The notes beneath the pieces were generated by a model that searched no databases, was not told the DNA's origin, and saw only the letters and a program-made list of their open reading frames with translations. DNA of 64,000 nucleotides. It comes from Arthrobacter sp. Alg241-R88. GTDB taxonomy: Bacteria; Actinomycetota; Actinomycetes; Actinomycetales; Micrococcaceae. Shown piece after piece: positions 56,404 to 64,000 of this stretch. The number at the start of each line of letters is the position of its first letter. Position 1 is the stretch's first letter. Where the stretch lies: contig NZ_UNRG01000002.1 of the NCBI RefSeq assembly GCF_900537115.1, positions 767,345 through 831,344 of the forward strand, written 5' to 3'. Both the position numbers and the translations under genes were made by a program.

Positions 56404-57384
56404 ATGACTGAAGCCGACGCCGGACTCCTGGCGCTCCCCAGCGGAGACCCCACCTCATCGCTCATCTCCCTTCTTGACCTTGGTGAGCTGGAGGGAGCAC
56501 GGACGGACGAGGACATCTTCCTGGGCCCGTCGCAGCAGCAGCCCCATCACCGGGTCTTCGGCGGACAGGTGCTGGCGCAGTCACTTGTTGCCTCATTCAG
56601 GACGGTGGATCCGGACCGCTTTGTCCATTCCATGCACGGCTACTTCCTTCGCCCCGGCGACGCGAACAAGCCCATCACCTTCGGTGTGCAGCGCCTCCGC
56701 GATGGCCGGTCCTTCTCGGCACGGCGGGTCCATGCCTACCAGGAAGGCGTGCCCATCCTGTCAATGATCGCCTCCTTCCAGGGCGAGGACGAAGGCGTCG
56801 AGCACGAGTCCGTGATGCCCAGCGGGATCCCCGACCCCGAGTCGCTGCCCAGCACAGCGGACCTGCTGGGCAAGTTCGACCATCCGGTGGCGCGGCACTG
56901 GGCGTATGAACGGCCTTTCGACATCCGGCACGTTGATCCTCCGCTGTACGTGTCAGCGAACGGTGAGCGGGCAGCACGCAACGCCGTGTGGATGAAAACC
57001 TTCGGCCCCATGCCGGACAACCCCAACCTGCACCGTGCGGCCCTGGCCTACGCCAGCGACTACACCCTGCTGGAATCGATCCTGCGACGCCATGGGCTGA
57101 GCTGGATCACTCCCGGGATGAACGTTGCCAGCCTGGACCACGCAATGTGGTGGCACCGCCCGGCCCGGGTGGACGAATGGCTTCTGTACGTCCAGGAATC
57201 ACCGAGCGCACAGGGCGCCCGCGGACTGGCGACGGGCAAGATCTTCAACCAGGCCGGCCAGCACGTAGCGTCGGTGGCCCAGGAAGGGATGGTCCGCGTG
57301 CCTACCGACCTGAAGAACAAGGTGGTGGGCGCCTTCCAGTCCAAGGTCATGGAGCACCAGATCCGCAAGGCTTCCCGGGACTAG
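56404..57384 (+). CDS. tesB: Acyl-CoA thioesterase II (TesB-type)
   Basis: This 326-aa cytoplasmic enzyme hydrolyses acyl-CoA to fatty acid and CoA. It consists of two hot-dog domains. The first has HHRVFGGQVLAQSL and HSMHGYFLRPGD, the second SLDHAMWWHRPARVDEWLLY with the catalytic Asp region. Motifs and length match TesB. It ends at a long bidirectional terminator. A leaderless promoter is likely. Confidence 0.92.
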   Translation: MTEADAGLLALPSGDPTSSLISLLDLGELEGARTDEDIFLGPSQQQPHHRVFGGQVLAQSLVASFRTVDPDRFVHSMHGYFLRPGDANKPITFGVQRLRDGRSFSARRVHAYQEGVPILSMIASFQGEDEGVEHESVMPSGIPDPESLPSTADLLGKFDHPVARHWAYERPFDIRHVDPPLYVSANGERAARNAVWMKTFGPMPDNPNLHRAALAYASDYTLLESILRRHGLSWITPGMNVASLDHAMWWHRPARVDEWLLYVQESPSAQGARGLATGKIFNQAGQHVASVAQEGMVRVPTDLKNKVVGAFQSKVMEHQIRKASRD

Positions 57385-57411
57385 CCGCCAGCGCTTTGTT
57401 CCGGACCATGC

Positions 57412-57447
57412 AAACAGGCCGGCACCCCTGAGGGTGCCGGCCTGTTT
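57412..57447. terminator. Bidirectional terminator between tesB and ettA
   Basis: A perfect 16-bp stem (57412-57427 with 57432-57447) and 4-nt loop CTGA. It faces both converging genes. Three perfect copies of TTTATTGCC (57445-57471) follow directly. Confidence 0.9.
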
Positions 57448-57506
57448 ATTGCCTTTATTGCCTTTATTGCCTGTCGCGCCAGCGCCTGCTGCCGGCGCGG
57501 GTTGGC

Positions 57507-59189
57507 TCAGTCGCGGGTGAGGCGGCGGTGCGTGACCCGGTGCGGCTTGGCCGCGTCCGGACCCAGCCGCTCCACCTTGTTCTCCTCATAGGATTCAAAG
57601 TTGCCCTCGAACCAGTACCACTTGGACGGGTTTTCCTCGTCGCCTTCGTAGGCCAGGATGTGCGTGGCCACCCGGTCCAGGAACCAACGGTCGTGCGAGA
57701 CCACCACGGCGCAGCCCGGGAATTCCAGCAGCGCGTTTTCGAGGCTGCTCAGGGTTTCAACATCGAGGTCGTTGGTGGGCTCGTCGAGGAGCAGCAGGTT
57801 GCCGCCCTGCTTGAGGGTCAAGGCCAGGTTCAGGCGGTTGCGCTCACCACCGGAGAGCACACCGGCCTTCTTCTGCTGGTCCGGGCCCTTGAACCCGAAA
57901 GCGGCAACGTACGCGCGGGACGGCATTTCCACGTGGCCAACCTGGATGAAGTCCAGGCCGTCCGAGACGACCTCCCACAGGGTCTTGTTGGGGTCGATGC
58001 CACCGCGGCTCTGGTCCGCGTAGGAGATCTTGACGGAGTCACCGATCTTCAGGTCGCCGCCATCGAGCGGCTCCAGTCCGACGATGGTCTTGAAGAGCGT
58101 GGTCTTGCCGACGCCGTTGGGGCCGATGACGCCTACGATGCCGTTGCGGGGCAGGCTGAAGGACAGTCCGTCGATCAGGGTCCGGTCCTCGAAGCCCTTC
58201 TGCAGGTTCTTTGCCTCCAGCACCAGGCCACCCAGGCGGGGTCCCGGCGGGATCTGGATTTCTTCGAAGTCAAGCTTGCGGGTCCTGTCGGCTTCTGCCG
58301 CCATTTCCTCATAGCGGGCGAGGCGGGCCTTGGACTTGGTCTGGCGGCCCTTGGCGTTGGACCGGACCCATTCCAGTTCCTCGCTGAGGCGCTTGGCCTG
58401 CTTGGCATCTTTTTTACCCTGGATTTCCAAACGGGCGCGCTTCTTCTCCAGGTATGTGGAGTAGTTGCCCTCGTAGGGGTACAGGTGGCCGCGGTCCACT
58501 TCGGCGATCCATTCGGCCACGTGGTCCAGGAAGTAACGGTCGTGGGTGACGGCCAGGACAGCGCCGGCGTACGTGGACAGGTGCTGTTCGAGCCACAGCA
58601 CGCTCTCTGCGTCCAGGTGGTTGGTGGGCTCGTCCAGGAGCAGCAGGTCCGGCTTCTGCAGGAGCAGCTTGCACAGGGCCACGCGGCGCCGCTCACCACC
58701 GGAAAGGTTGGTGACGTCGGCGTCCGCAGGCGGGCAGCGGAGCGCGTCCATGGCCTGCTCCAGCTGGGAGTCCAGGTCCCAGGCGTCTGCGGCGTCGATG
58801 GCTTCCTGCAGGTGTCCCATCTCTTCGAGGAGGGTGTCGTAGTCAGCGTCGGGGCTGGCCATTTCCTCGGAGATTTCGTTGAAGCGCTGGATCTTGCCGT
58901 AGATCTCCCCGACGCCTTCCTGGACGTTGCCCAGGACGGTTTTCTCTTCGTTCAGGGGTGGTTCCTGAAGGAGGATGCCAACGCTGTAGCCGGGGCTGAG
59001 CCGGGCCTCACCGTTGGAGGGGGTGTCCAGCCCGGCCATGATCTTGAGGATGGTGGACTTACCGGCACCGTTCGGGCCCACAACACCGATCTTGGCGCCG
59101 GGAAAGAAGGACATGCTTACGTCATCAAGAATGAGTTTTTCGCCAACGGCTTTGCGGGCCTTGGTCATTGTGTAGATAAATTCCGCCAT
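57507..59189 (-). CDS. ettA: Energy-dependent translational throttle A (ABC-F ATPase)
   Basis: EttA is a ribosome-associated ABC-F ATPase that gates the first peptide bond by ATP/ADP ratio. The 560-aa protein holds two ABC domains, with GPNGAGKSTILKIM and GPNGVGKTTLFKTI (Walker A). The signatures NLSGGERRRVALCK and VLSGGERNRLNLA and LLLDEPTNHLD are also present. The linker contains the arm-like motif of EttA. The start at 59189 is chosen because TAGATT lies 7 nt upstream, whereas the frame to 59225 has no signal. Length matches EttA (about 555). Confidence 0.93.
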   Translation of the reverse strand: MAEFIYTMTKARKAVGEKLILDDVSMSFFPGAKIGVVGPNGAGKSTILKIMAGLDTPSNGEARLSPGYSVGILLQEPPLNEEKTVLGNVQEGVGEIYGKIQRFNEISEEMASPDADYDTLLEEMGHLQEAIDAADAWDLDSQLEQAMDALRCPPADADVTNLSGGERRRVALCKLLLQKPDLLLLDEPTNHLDAESVLWLEQHLSTYAGAVLAVTHDRYFLDHVAEWIAEVDRGHLYPYEGNYSTYLEKKRARLEIQGKKDAKQAKRLSEELEWVRSNAKGRQTKSKARLARYEEMAAEADRTRKLDFEEIQIPPGPRLGGLVLEAKNLQKGFEDRTLIDGLSFSLPRNGIVGVIGPNGVGKTTLFKTIVGLEPLDGGDLKIGDSVKISYADQSRGGIDPNKTLWEVVSDGLDFIQVGHVEMPSRAYVAAFGFKGPDQQKKAGVLSGGERNRLNLALTLKQGGNLLLLDEPTNDLDVETLSSLENALLEFPGCAVVVSHDRWFLDRVATHILAYEGDEENPSKWYWFEGNFESYEENKVERLGPDAAKPHRVTHRRLTRD

Positions 59190-59196
59190 GGTTCCA

Positions 59197-59202
59197 AATC
59201 TA
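59197..59202 (-). promoter_or_regulatory. -10-like hexamer for a leaderless transcript (ettA)
   Basis: TAGATT on the minus strand ends 7 nt before the ATG at 59189. Confidence 0.45.
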
Positions 59203-59241
59203 GTGGGTTGGCGGGCATATCTCACATTCGGGGAACCGGGG

Positions 59242-59841
59242 TCAGGAGCCTACGAAGCACTTGCCGCTGGCGAGTACCGGCAGGACCGTCACTGTGACGG
59301 CACCGTCGCGGACCTGGCCGATGACACAGTCGCTGCCTTGGAGTACGGAGGCTTCGATGGCGTCGGCTTCCAGGCCGGTGGGGGTCCGGCTCTGCGAGAC
59401 CTGCAATGCCGCCGGGTCCACTCCGGCTCCGGTCAGGGCTTCGGCCACCTGCGCGGTAGCGGGTTTGGGCGATCCCGCCGCCAGCCGGCCCAGGGCGTCC
59501 GTGACGGTCTTCTTGACCGTTTCGGTGGCGGCCGCCGGGCTATCAGTCAGTTGCCCTCCGGATGTATCCGCCAGCGGTTCGGCCGGGGCTTCGGAGGACC
59601 CGGGGCCGGTGGACGAGGCCGCATTGGGTGACGCCCCAGTGGGTGACGCCGCAGTTGCCGGTTCAGCCGAACCAGGCTGGGCACCGGTCATCCCGCCTGC
59701 GCACGCCGACAAGCCGGCTACCAGTGCGGCGCCAGTGAGGGCCGCCAGCACGCGGTGTGCGGCAAGGTGCCGTGAAGCGGAAGGAGCGGCAGTGGATGCG
59801 CCGGCCGTACTGTTGTGCCGTTGGTTAGGGCTGGTCCGCAT
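59242..59841 (-). CDS. Small secreted lipoprotein of unknown function
   Basis: This 199-aa protein has a long N-terminal charged region, then the signal LAALTGAALVAGLSAC with lipobox LSAC, and a Ser/Ala/Pro-rich linker of about 60 residues. A globular C-terminal domain of about 85 residues ends in LASGKCFVG. That last domain has two Cys (GSDCVIGQV and GKCFVG), possibly forming a disulfide outside the cell. The ATG at 59841 lies 6 nt after CAGAAT; the frame is open further, but no signal is seen there. Function unknown. Confidence 0.72.
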   Translation of the reverse strand: MRTSPNQRHNSTAGASTAAPSASRHLAAHRVLAALTGAALVAGLSACAGGMTGAQPGSAEPATAASPTGASPNAASSTGPGSSEAPAEPLADTSGGQLTDSPAAATETVKKTVTDALGRLAAGSPKPATAQVAEALTGAGVDPAALQVSQSRTPTGLEADAIEASVLQGSDCVIGQVRDGAVTVTVLPVLASGKCFVGS

Positions 59842-59963
59842 GCTGTCATTCTGCCATGTGGTCCGGCGGCCGCTCACAACCTGGGCGGGCAGGGCGCGGC
59901 CGGGGGGGGTGCCGCGGTCCTGCCCGCCCAGGGATCCAAGGGGGACGTTGATACAGGGAATTC

Positions 59964-60527
59964 CTAGACTCCGGATTCGGCGAGTTCCCCCGTTTCCAGG
60001 TCCAGGGCAAGTAGGTCGCCATTGCTGTCCTCGACGAAGGCTGCAGCAGGATCACCGGCGTCGTCCAGGTCTTCTTCGCTGTCCTCCGGCTCGTCGAACG
60101 GTCCGTCCGCGCCGGAACGGGGTTCGGCGTCGATGGGACCTTCCTGCTCCACGAGCGAGAGAAGTGGCTTGGTGGAGGACCGGATGAAGTTGGCCGTACC
60201 CCACGTGAGGTCGTGGCCCACGGCGTCAGCATCTATGACGTGTGAGTAGTAGACCCGGCCGTCCTTTTCCCAACTGCGGATCTTCAGCTTGCCAACCACG
60301 ATGACCGGCTGGCCTTTCCTTATGCTGCAACCCATGCTGCCTGCAAGGTGGCGGTAGCCCTGGACCGTGAACCAGTTCGTGTGGCCATCACCCCAGGTGC
60401 CCGATTGCTTGTCGAAGCGGCGGGAATTGGACCCGATGCGGAAAGAGGCCGTGGCCACTCCCCCTGGCGTGGTGGAGCTTTTGATCTCGGTGGCAACGAA
60501 GCCCCGGATCGTTATGGTGTCGCTCAT
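59964..60527 (-). CDS. ssb: Single-stranded DNA-binding protein, tail-less type
   Basis: The 187-aa OB-fold protein begins MSDTITIRGFVATEIKSS and has SWEKDGRVYYSHVIDADAVG and other SSB-fold strands. The C-terminus ends in LDLETGELAESGV, not the acidic DDDIPF-type tip that binds repair proteins. It is probably an accessory SSB; the main replicative SSB should lie elsewhere. AGGACG is 4 nt before the ATG. An acidic Glu/Asp-rich stretch lies before the end. Confidence 0.85.
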   Translation of the reverse strand: MSDTITIRGFVATEIKSSTTPGGVATASFRIGSNSRRFDKQSGTWGDGHTNWFTVQGYRHLAGSMGCSIRKGQPVIVVGKLKIRSWEKDGRVYYSHVIDADAVGHDLTWGTANFIRSSTKPLLSLVEQEGPIDAEPRSGADGPFDEPEDSEEDLDDAGDPAAAFVEDSNGDLLALDLETGELAESGV

Positions 60528-60744
60528 CTTTACGTCCTTGTCTTCATGTGGTGATGCCCTAGCAGGCAAGACCAGCATCCCGCCCCTGCGGGACCACCGG
60601 GGAGGCTTCGCCTTGCATATGTGCACAACCGGCCCTCCGCGGCTGCCTGTGGAGGAACAGTCGGCCGTTGCGCAGCTGTTACAGCACCGGGACTTCGGGC
60701 AATGTAGACTTTTTGAGGCGCCGGATTTCAGCTCCGAAACCATT

Positions 60745-60817
60745 GCCTCAGTAGCTCAGGGGATAGAGCAGCGGCCTTCTAATCCGCCGGTCGGGGGTTC
60801 GATTCCCTCCTGGGGCA
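60745..60817 (+). tRNA. tRNA-Arg (TCT)
   Basis: Acceptor GCCTCAG pairs with CTGGGGC (one G-T pair), 73 nt long. The anticodon loop CTTCTAA gives TCT. The anticodon stem GCGGC/TCCGC has a C-T mismatch at its base nearest the loop. The T-arm has GGTTCGATTCC. The 3' CCA is not encoded. Confidence 0.92.
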
Positions 60818-60852
60818 CTTCGGGAAGTGGCTCTGACATACCAAAACGCAGG

Positions 60853-61475
60853 TCAGAGCCGCTGCCCGGACGTGGTGTCGAGGGCGCTGCCCGGGGCGCC
60901 TGTGCGCATGATCCAGCAACCGAGTGTTGCCATCACCAGACCTATGGGGATGCCGTAGGGCGGCAGTCCCGCGTTAAAGCCAATGACGCCTGCCACAACG
61001 AACAGCCCGCCAATCCAGGCGGGGAACATGTGCGAACGCCAGCCGGCGATGCCGAGACCATCCAGCCGAGGGCGAAGAGCACGTAACTGGATAACCCGCC
61101 GATCGCCAGCATTCCGGACCCTCCTGCGTTAATGGCATCGGGGGCAACGTCTGCGATCCAGGGGGCGGCGAAGCCGTCGAACCACATGTTGCCGGCCATG
61201 TCCAGGGTGCCCACGAGCGCGAAGCAGAATGCGACGGCGCCCAGTCCGCCCGCCCGGCCGCCGAGCCTGAAGTAGACGGACACCAGGGCAAGGACAAGTC
61301 CGATGAACACCACCCAGTACAAAGCGTTGGCCAGTTGGAAGGGTCCCTGCCTCATCATCTCGATGCGCTCGAGGCTCCGGTCGGCAGTCAGCAGGCGGGC
61401 CACGTCAACAGCGGCGAAAACAACGCCGGAAACAAGCGCGGTATGGCCGGCAGCTTTAACCAGGGGTGTGGTCAT
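60853..61475 (-). pseudogene. Membrane protein gene broken by a one-base frameshift
   Basis: Starting from ATG 61475 the protein runs through four hydrophobic helices to about residue 138 (LSSYVLFALGWMV). It then enters a non-hydrophobic tail and stops at 60942. In another frame the sequence continues smoothly with GIAGWRSHMFPAWIGGLFVV and further hydrophobic segments to a stop at 60853. A single missing base near 61053-61059 joins the two into a normal product of about 207 aa with extra helices. It overlaps the CPBP gene by ATGA. Real mutation or sequencing error cannot be told apart here. Confidence 0.75.
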
Positions 61476-62293
61476 AGCGGACGCTTCCTCAGGGAGAAGG
61501 CGCCGACCGCGGTGGCACGGCGCGATGCCTTGCGCCAGGCCCCGCGGTCCAGCGCCACAGTGCCCAGGACGGCGAGAACGACGACGACGAAGTAGATCAA
61601 TTCCACGCGGGCGGCTTGGGCTCCGGTGAAGCCGAAGGAACCCATGGTGAACGTGCCCTGGCTGTTGTGGAACAGGAGCGTCAGCAGGACGCTGCCGCCC
61701 GTGCGGTTGAAAAGCCACACGTAGAGGAAGGTAATGGCAAACGTTGTCGGCAGTCCGATGAGGCTTAGCCCGCTAAAGAGGACCAGCGGCAGGTGCCAGA
61801 GGGCCACGAGGACGCCCAGGATGGCTGCGGACACCAGCGGAGGACGGGACACCTGGAGCAGCGGGAGGGCGTAGCCGCGGAACCCGGGTTCTTCGCCCAG
61901 TGGCCCGTCCAGCGGATTGACCAGCCGGACGGCGAAAACGGTCAGCATCCCGCTCCACGTCAGCTGGGCCAGGCCCGGGGCGGAGGCCCCGAGCGCCATG
62001 GTGATGAGCCCCGCAGCCAGGACAAGCACGGCGGGGAGGAAAAGCGCGACGGCGTACCACACCCACCCGACGCGCCAACGTACGAGCCGCCGTCCCCACG
62101 TGCGGAAGCCGGCGCGGCCCTCGGCCAGGGCGATGACGATGACTGCCGCGGCAAGCGGACCCACCGGCAGGAATTCCATACGGGGAATCAGTCCTGACGC
62201 ATAAGCAGGCCACGACGCCCAGGAAATCGCGTAGGCCAGGACAAAGAAAGCCAAAAGCCTGTGGTGTTTTAGCCAGCCGGTGAATCGGCGCAT
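61472..62293 (-). CDS. CPBP-family intramembrane metalloprotease
   Basis: The 273-aa membrane protein has about seven helices and the CPBP motifs PLGEEPGFRGYALPLL (EExxxR), WHLPLVLF (second His) and LLFHNSQGTF (third His region). This fits the Abi/CAAX prenyl protease group, which act in membrane-protein processing or immunity to bacteriocins. The start ATG 62293 has no strong site. The frameshifted gene follows with ATGA overlap, so both were once an operon. Confidence 0.88.
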   Translation of the reverse strand: MRRFTGWLKHHRLLAFFVLAYAISWASWPAYASGLIPRMEFLPVGPLAAAVIVIALAEGRAGFRTWGRRLVRWRVGWVWYAVALFLPAVLVLAAGLITMALGASAPGLAQLTWSGMLTVFAVRLVNPLDGPLGEEPGFRGYALPLLQVSRPPLVSAAILGVLVALWHLPLVLFSGLSLIGLPTTFAITFLYVWLFNRTGGSVLLTLLFHNSQGTFTMGSFGFTGAQAARVELIYFVVVVLAVLGTVALDRGAWRKASRRATAVGAFSLRKRPL

Positions 62294-62371
62294 GACGGCT
62301 CCAAACAGTCACTGCAAGGTGCTCCCATTGTCCGCCCCGGCTCCCATGCGCGCCAGTAGCGCGGCGAGACG

Positions 62372-63598
62372 TTAGGAGTGGAGCCGGTGCGGCGCCTCCA
62401 GGAGGGAACGGACCACGCTGCCCGCGGCACCGAGCAGGGCTCCGCCCTCCCCCACCGCGGCAGTGGTGATGTTTTCCGGGAGAATTTTTCCGGGTGCGTA
62501 CTTGCTGAGGCTTTCGACCAACGGCGGGCGCAGCCAATGCTCGAGGACGGCGAAGTGCCCGCCGAGCACAACGGCCCTGATGTTGGTAACCCGTGATGTG
62601 GAGGCAATAGCGACGCCCAGGGATCGCCCGGCACGCTGCACGGCCAGCACTGCGTCCGGCTTCTCCGCAGCAAGCGCCTCCATCAGGGCGGACATGCTTT
62701 CCGACCTCGCCTGCCGCTTTCCTTCAATCCCGGCGGCGGCAAAAATGGCGTCCTGCCCGGCTATTGTCTCCAGACAGCCCGTTCCACCACACGAGCATGG
62801 CCTGCCTTCGGGGTCGACCACAATATGGCCCACCTCCCCGGCATGCCCTTCCGGGCCGGTGAAAAGCTCCGACCTGATGACCAGCCCGCCGCCAACACCC
62901 ACTTCGCCGGAGATGAAGAGGAAGTCCTGCTTGCGGTGGGGACCGTGGGCCAGTTCGGCGAGGGCGGCAGCATTGGCCTCATTGAACAGCGTGACACCCA
63001 ACGGCAGGCCGGGAAGCAACTGGGCAACGTCCAGCTTTACGTCCACCCATCCCAGGTTGGGGGCAGTAATGACCGTTGCACTGCCGGCATCGACGAGTCC
63101 GGGAACAGCCAGTCCGCCACCCAGAACCTCCATGCCCTTGGCCGCGGCCGCCGCCCGCACCTCGGCGGCCAACGAAGCGAGGGCAGCCATCACCGGCCCA
63201 CTTGCAGTATCGCGGTTGTCGCGTTCACGAATCTCCTGCACCACCACGGTCCCGGAAAGACTGGTGGCGCCGGCAGCGATGTAGTCGACATTGATTTCCA
63301 TACCCATCACGCCCCGCGCGGGGTTCAATTCCAATCCGACGCCAGGCCGGCCGCGCTCGCCCTGGGGGTTCAGGCCAATTTCGTGCAGAATGCCCGCTTC
63401 GAGAAGGTCGAGGACAATGCTCGACACCGAGGCCTTGGTCAGTCCCGTGGCTGCTGCAATCTGCGCCCGGGTCAGGTGGAACCCGGCCGGGGACTGTGCA
63501 ACTGTGCCCAGGACGAGGGCAAGGTTGCTCCGGCGGACATCGCCCATGCTCCCCGGGGTGGCGGCGTCAGACGCTGTCGCCGTTGCCGTGTTCGCCAT
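62372..63598 (-). CDS. xylR: Xylose-responsive ROK repressor
   Basis: The 408-aa ROK protein has an N-terminal helix-turn-helix (LTRAQIAAATGLTKASVSSI, about residues 41-60), then the ROK fold with GEVGHIVVDPEGRPCSCGGTGC (zinc site). It is divergent from xylA and so very likely represses xylose genes in the absence of xylose, as XylR does in Bacillus. The ATG at 63598 has GAGGAGG 7 nt upstream; the longer open frame is not used. Confidence 0.9.
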   Translation of the reverse strand: MANTATATASDAATPGSMGDVRRSNLALVLGTVAQSPAGFHLTRAQIAAATGLTKASVSSIVLDLLEAGILHEIGLNPQGERGRPGVGLELNPARGVMGMEINVDYIAAGATSLSGTVVVQEIRERDNRDTASGPVMAALASLAAEVRAAAAAKGMEVLGGGLAVPGLVDAGSATVITAPNLGWVDVKLDVAQLLPGLPLGVTLFNEANAAALAELAHGPHRKQDFLFISGEVGVGGGLVIRSELFTGPEGHAGEVGHIVVDPEGRPCSCGGTGCLETIAGQDAIFAAAGIEGKRQARSESMSALMEALAAEKPDAVLAVQRAGRSLGVAIASTSRVTNIRAVVLGGHFAVLEHWLRPPLVESLSKYAPGKILPENITTAAVGEGGALLGAAGSVVRSLLEAPHRLHS

Positions 63599-63650
63599 GG
63601 CCGGCCTCCTCGTACTTAATGCGGGACCGTGGGTTGCGTTCCCTTTGCTA

Positions 63651-63696
63651 TTGACCTTAGCGTAATCACGCTTATATAGTTCAAGCGATAAACTAA
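63651..63696 (+). promoter_or_regulatory. xylA promoter with XylR-type operators
   Basis: TTGACC (63651-63656) and TATAGT (63675-63680) are spaced 18 nt; TATATA at 63673 is an alternative -10. Two inverted repeats overlap it: AGCGT-aatc-ACGCT (63659-63672) and TAGTT-...-AAACTA (63677-63695). The second resembles the Bacillus XylR operator TTAGTTT...AAACTAA. Repressor binding here would block xylA. Confidence 0.65.
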
Positions 63697-63737
63697 CCGC
63701 CGGACCGACGGCGGTACCACTAGTGCAAGGACGCATC

Positions 63738-64000
63738 ATGACTCTTTCCCCGACCCCTTCTGACAAGCTCACTTTTGGTCTTTGGACTGTTGGCTGGACC
63801 GGTGCTGACCCGTTCGGTGTTGCCACCCGTGCGGCGCTGGATCCGGTGGAGGCGGTGCACCGGCTCGCGGAGCTGGGCGCGTACGGCATTACTTTCCATG
63901 ACAATGACCTGGTCCCGTTTGAGGCCACGGCCTCGGAGCGGGAGCTGATCCTGAAGAACTTCAAGGCGGCCCTGGCCGAGACCGGGCTGAAGGTCCCGAT
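63738..64000 (+). CDS. xylA: Xylose isomerase, N-terminal part (cut by window end)
   Basis: XylA converts D-xylose to D-xylulose, the first step of xylose use. About 87 residues are visible: [20 protein letters not shown], then DPFGVATRA and [19 protein letters not shown], which are the actinobacterial xylose-isomerase N-terminus including the catalytic His (FHDND). AAGGACG precedes the ATG. It is divergent from xylR and cut at the window end. Confidence 0.95.
   Translation, partial: MTLSPTPSDKLTFGLWTVGWTGADPFGVATRAALDPVEAVHRLAELGAYGITFHDNDLVPFEATASERELILKNFKAALAETGLKVP

Noticed and set aside
57528..59297. 589-codon open frame on the plus strand across ettA
   Set aside because: It is antisense to a clearly recognised ABC-F gene. 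High-GC actinobacterial genes routinely leave long open frames on the other strand, and the product is Gly/Val-rich with no motif.

Overview
The window is a high-GC chromosomal segment from an actinobacterium. It most resembles Arthrobacter/Pseudarthrobacter (Micrococcaceae). This rests on overall protein character, the order rplU-rpmA-obg-proB-proA-nadD-rsfS, the clpP1-clpP2-clpX/tig block, a translational-type ileS T-box, a ThiD-TenA fusion, and many GTG/TTG or apparently leaderless starts. I see no prophage, complete insertion sequence, CRISPR array or plasmid functions. It is ordinary core genome with a few accessory genes, so the most interesting material is regulatory.

Layout. 1-2.4 kb: metF and the 5' part of metE (minus strand), behind a long structured leader. 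2.5-7.6 kb: a coupled minus-strand operon of MoxR ATPase, DUF58, small membrane protein, two VWA proteins and a TPR-like protein. 7.8-12.5 kb: a 67-aa orphan, then a ROK regulator with a sugar ABC cassette (binding protein and two permeases, no ATPase). 12.6-16.3 kb: rRNA-type methyltransferase, flavin monooxygenase and a cyclopropane-fatty-acid synthase-type enzyme. 16.4-16.7 kb: two identical tRNA-Ala genes. 16.8-24.6 kb: the rplU-to-rsfS operon. 24.7-26.3 kb: TPP-riboswitch-controlled thiD-tenA. 26.5-29.9 kb: RNase E/G. 30.4-31.1 kb: VKOR. 31.1-37.1 kb: ileS-folC-DUF4233-ndk with a T-box. 37.2-41.7 kb: EEP-family protein, SDR and valS. 42-47.1 kb: DsbA-like protein, clpX, clpP2, clpP1 and tig. 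47.2-47.5 kb: tRNA-Pro and tRNA-Gly. 47.6-60.5 kb: DNA glycosylase, rpiB, DUF1648 protein, pepN, OsmC, epimerase, MscS, truncated globin, thioesterase, ettA, a lipoprotein and a tail-less SSB. 60.7-64 kb: tRNA-Arg, a frameshifted membrane gene with a CPBP protein, then divergent xylR/xylA (xylA cut by the window end).

How the genes work together. One-carbon/methionine synthesis (metF feeding metE) appears controlled at its leader. The rplU operon joins ribosome assembly, proline synthesis and NAD synthesis. The clp block forms the ATP-dependent protease, with a ClgR-type site upstream of clpP1. The xylose switch is set by a ROK repressor beside a strong promoter.

Most notable observations: (1) the metF leader holds a palindrome over the predicted transcription start, a compact two-hairpin element closed by a 6-bp helix, and a perfect 10-bp pairing that hides the metF ribosome-binding site. 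I recognise no riboswitch class in it. (2) At least ten genes start 6-7 nt after a -10-like hexamer, indicating widespread leaderless mRNAs. (3) A ClgR-consensus operator lies upstream of clpP1P2. (4) A short upstream ORF overlaps the VKOR start. (5) A membrane-protein gene carries a one-base frameshift.
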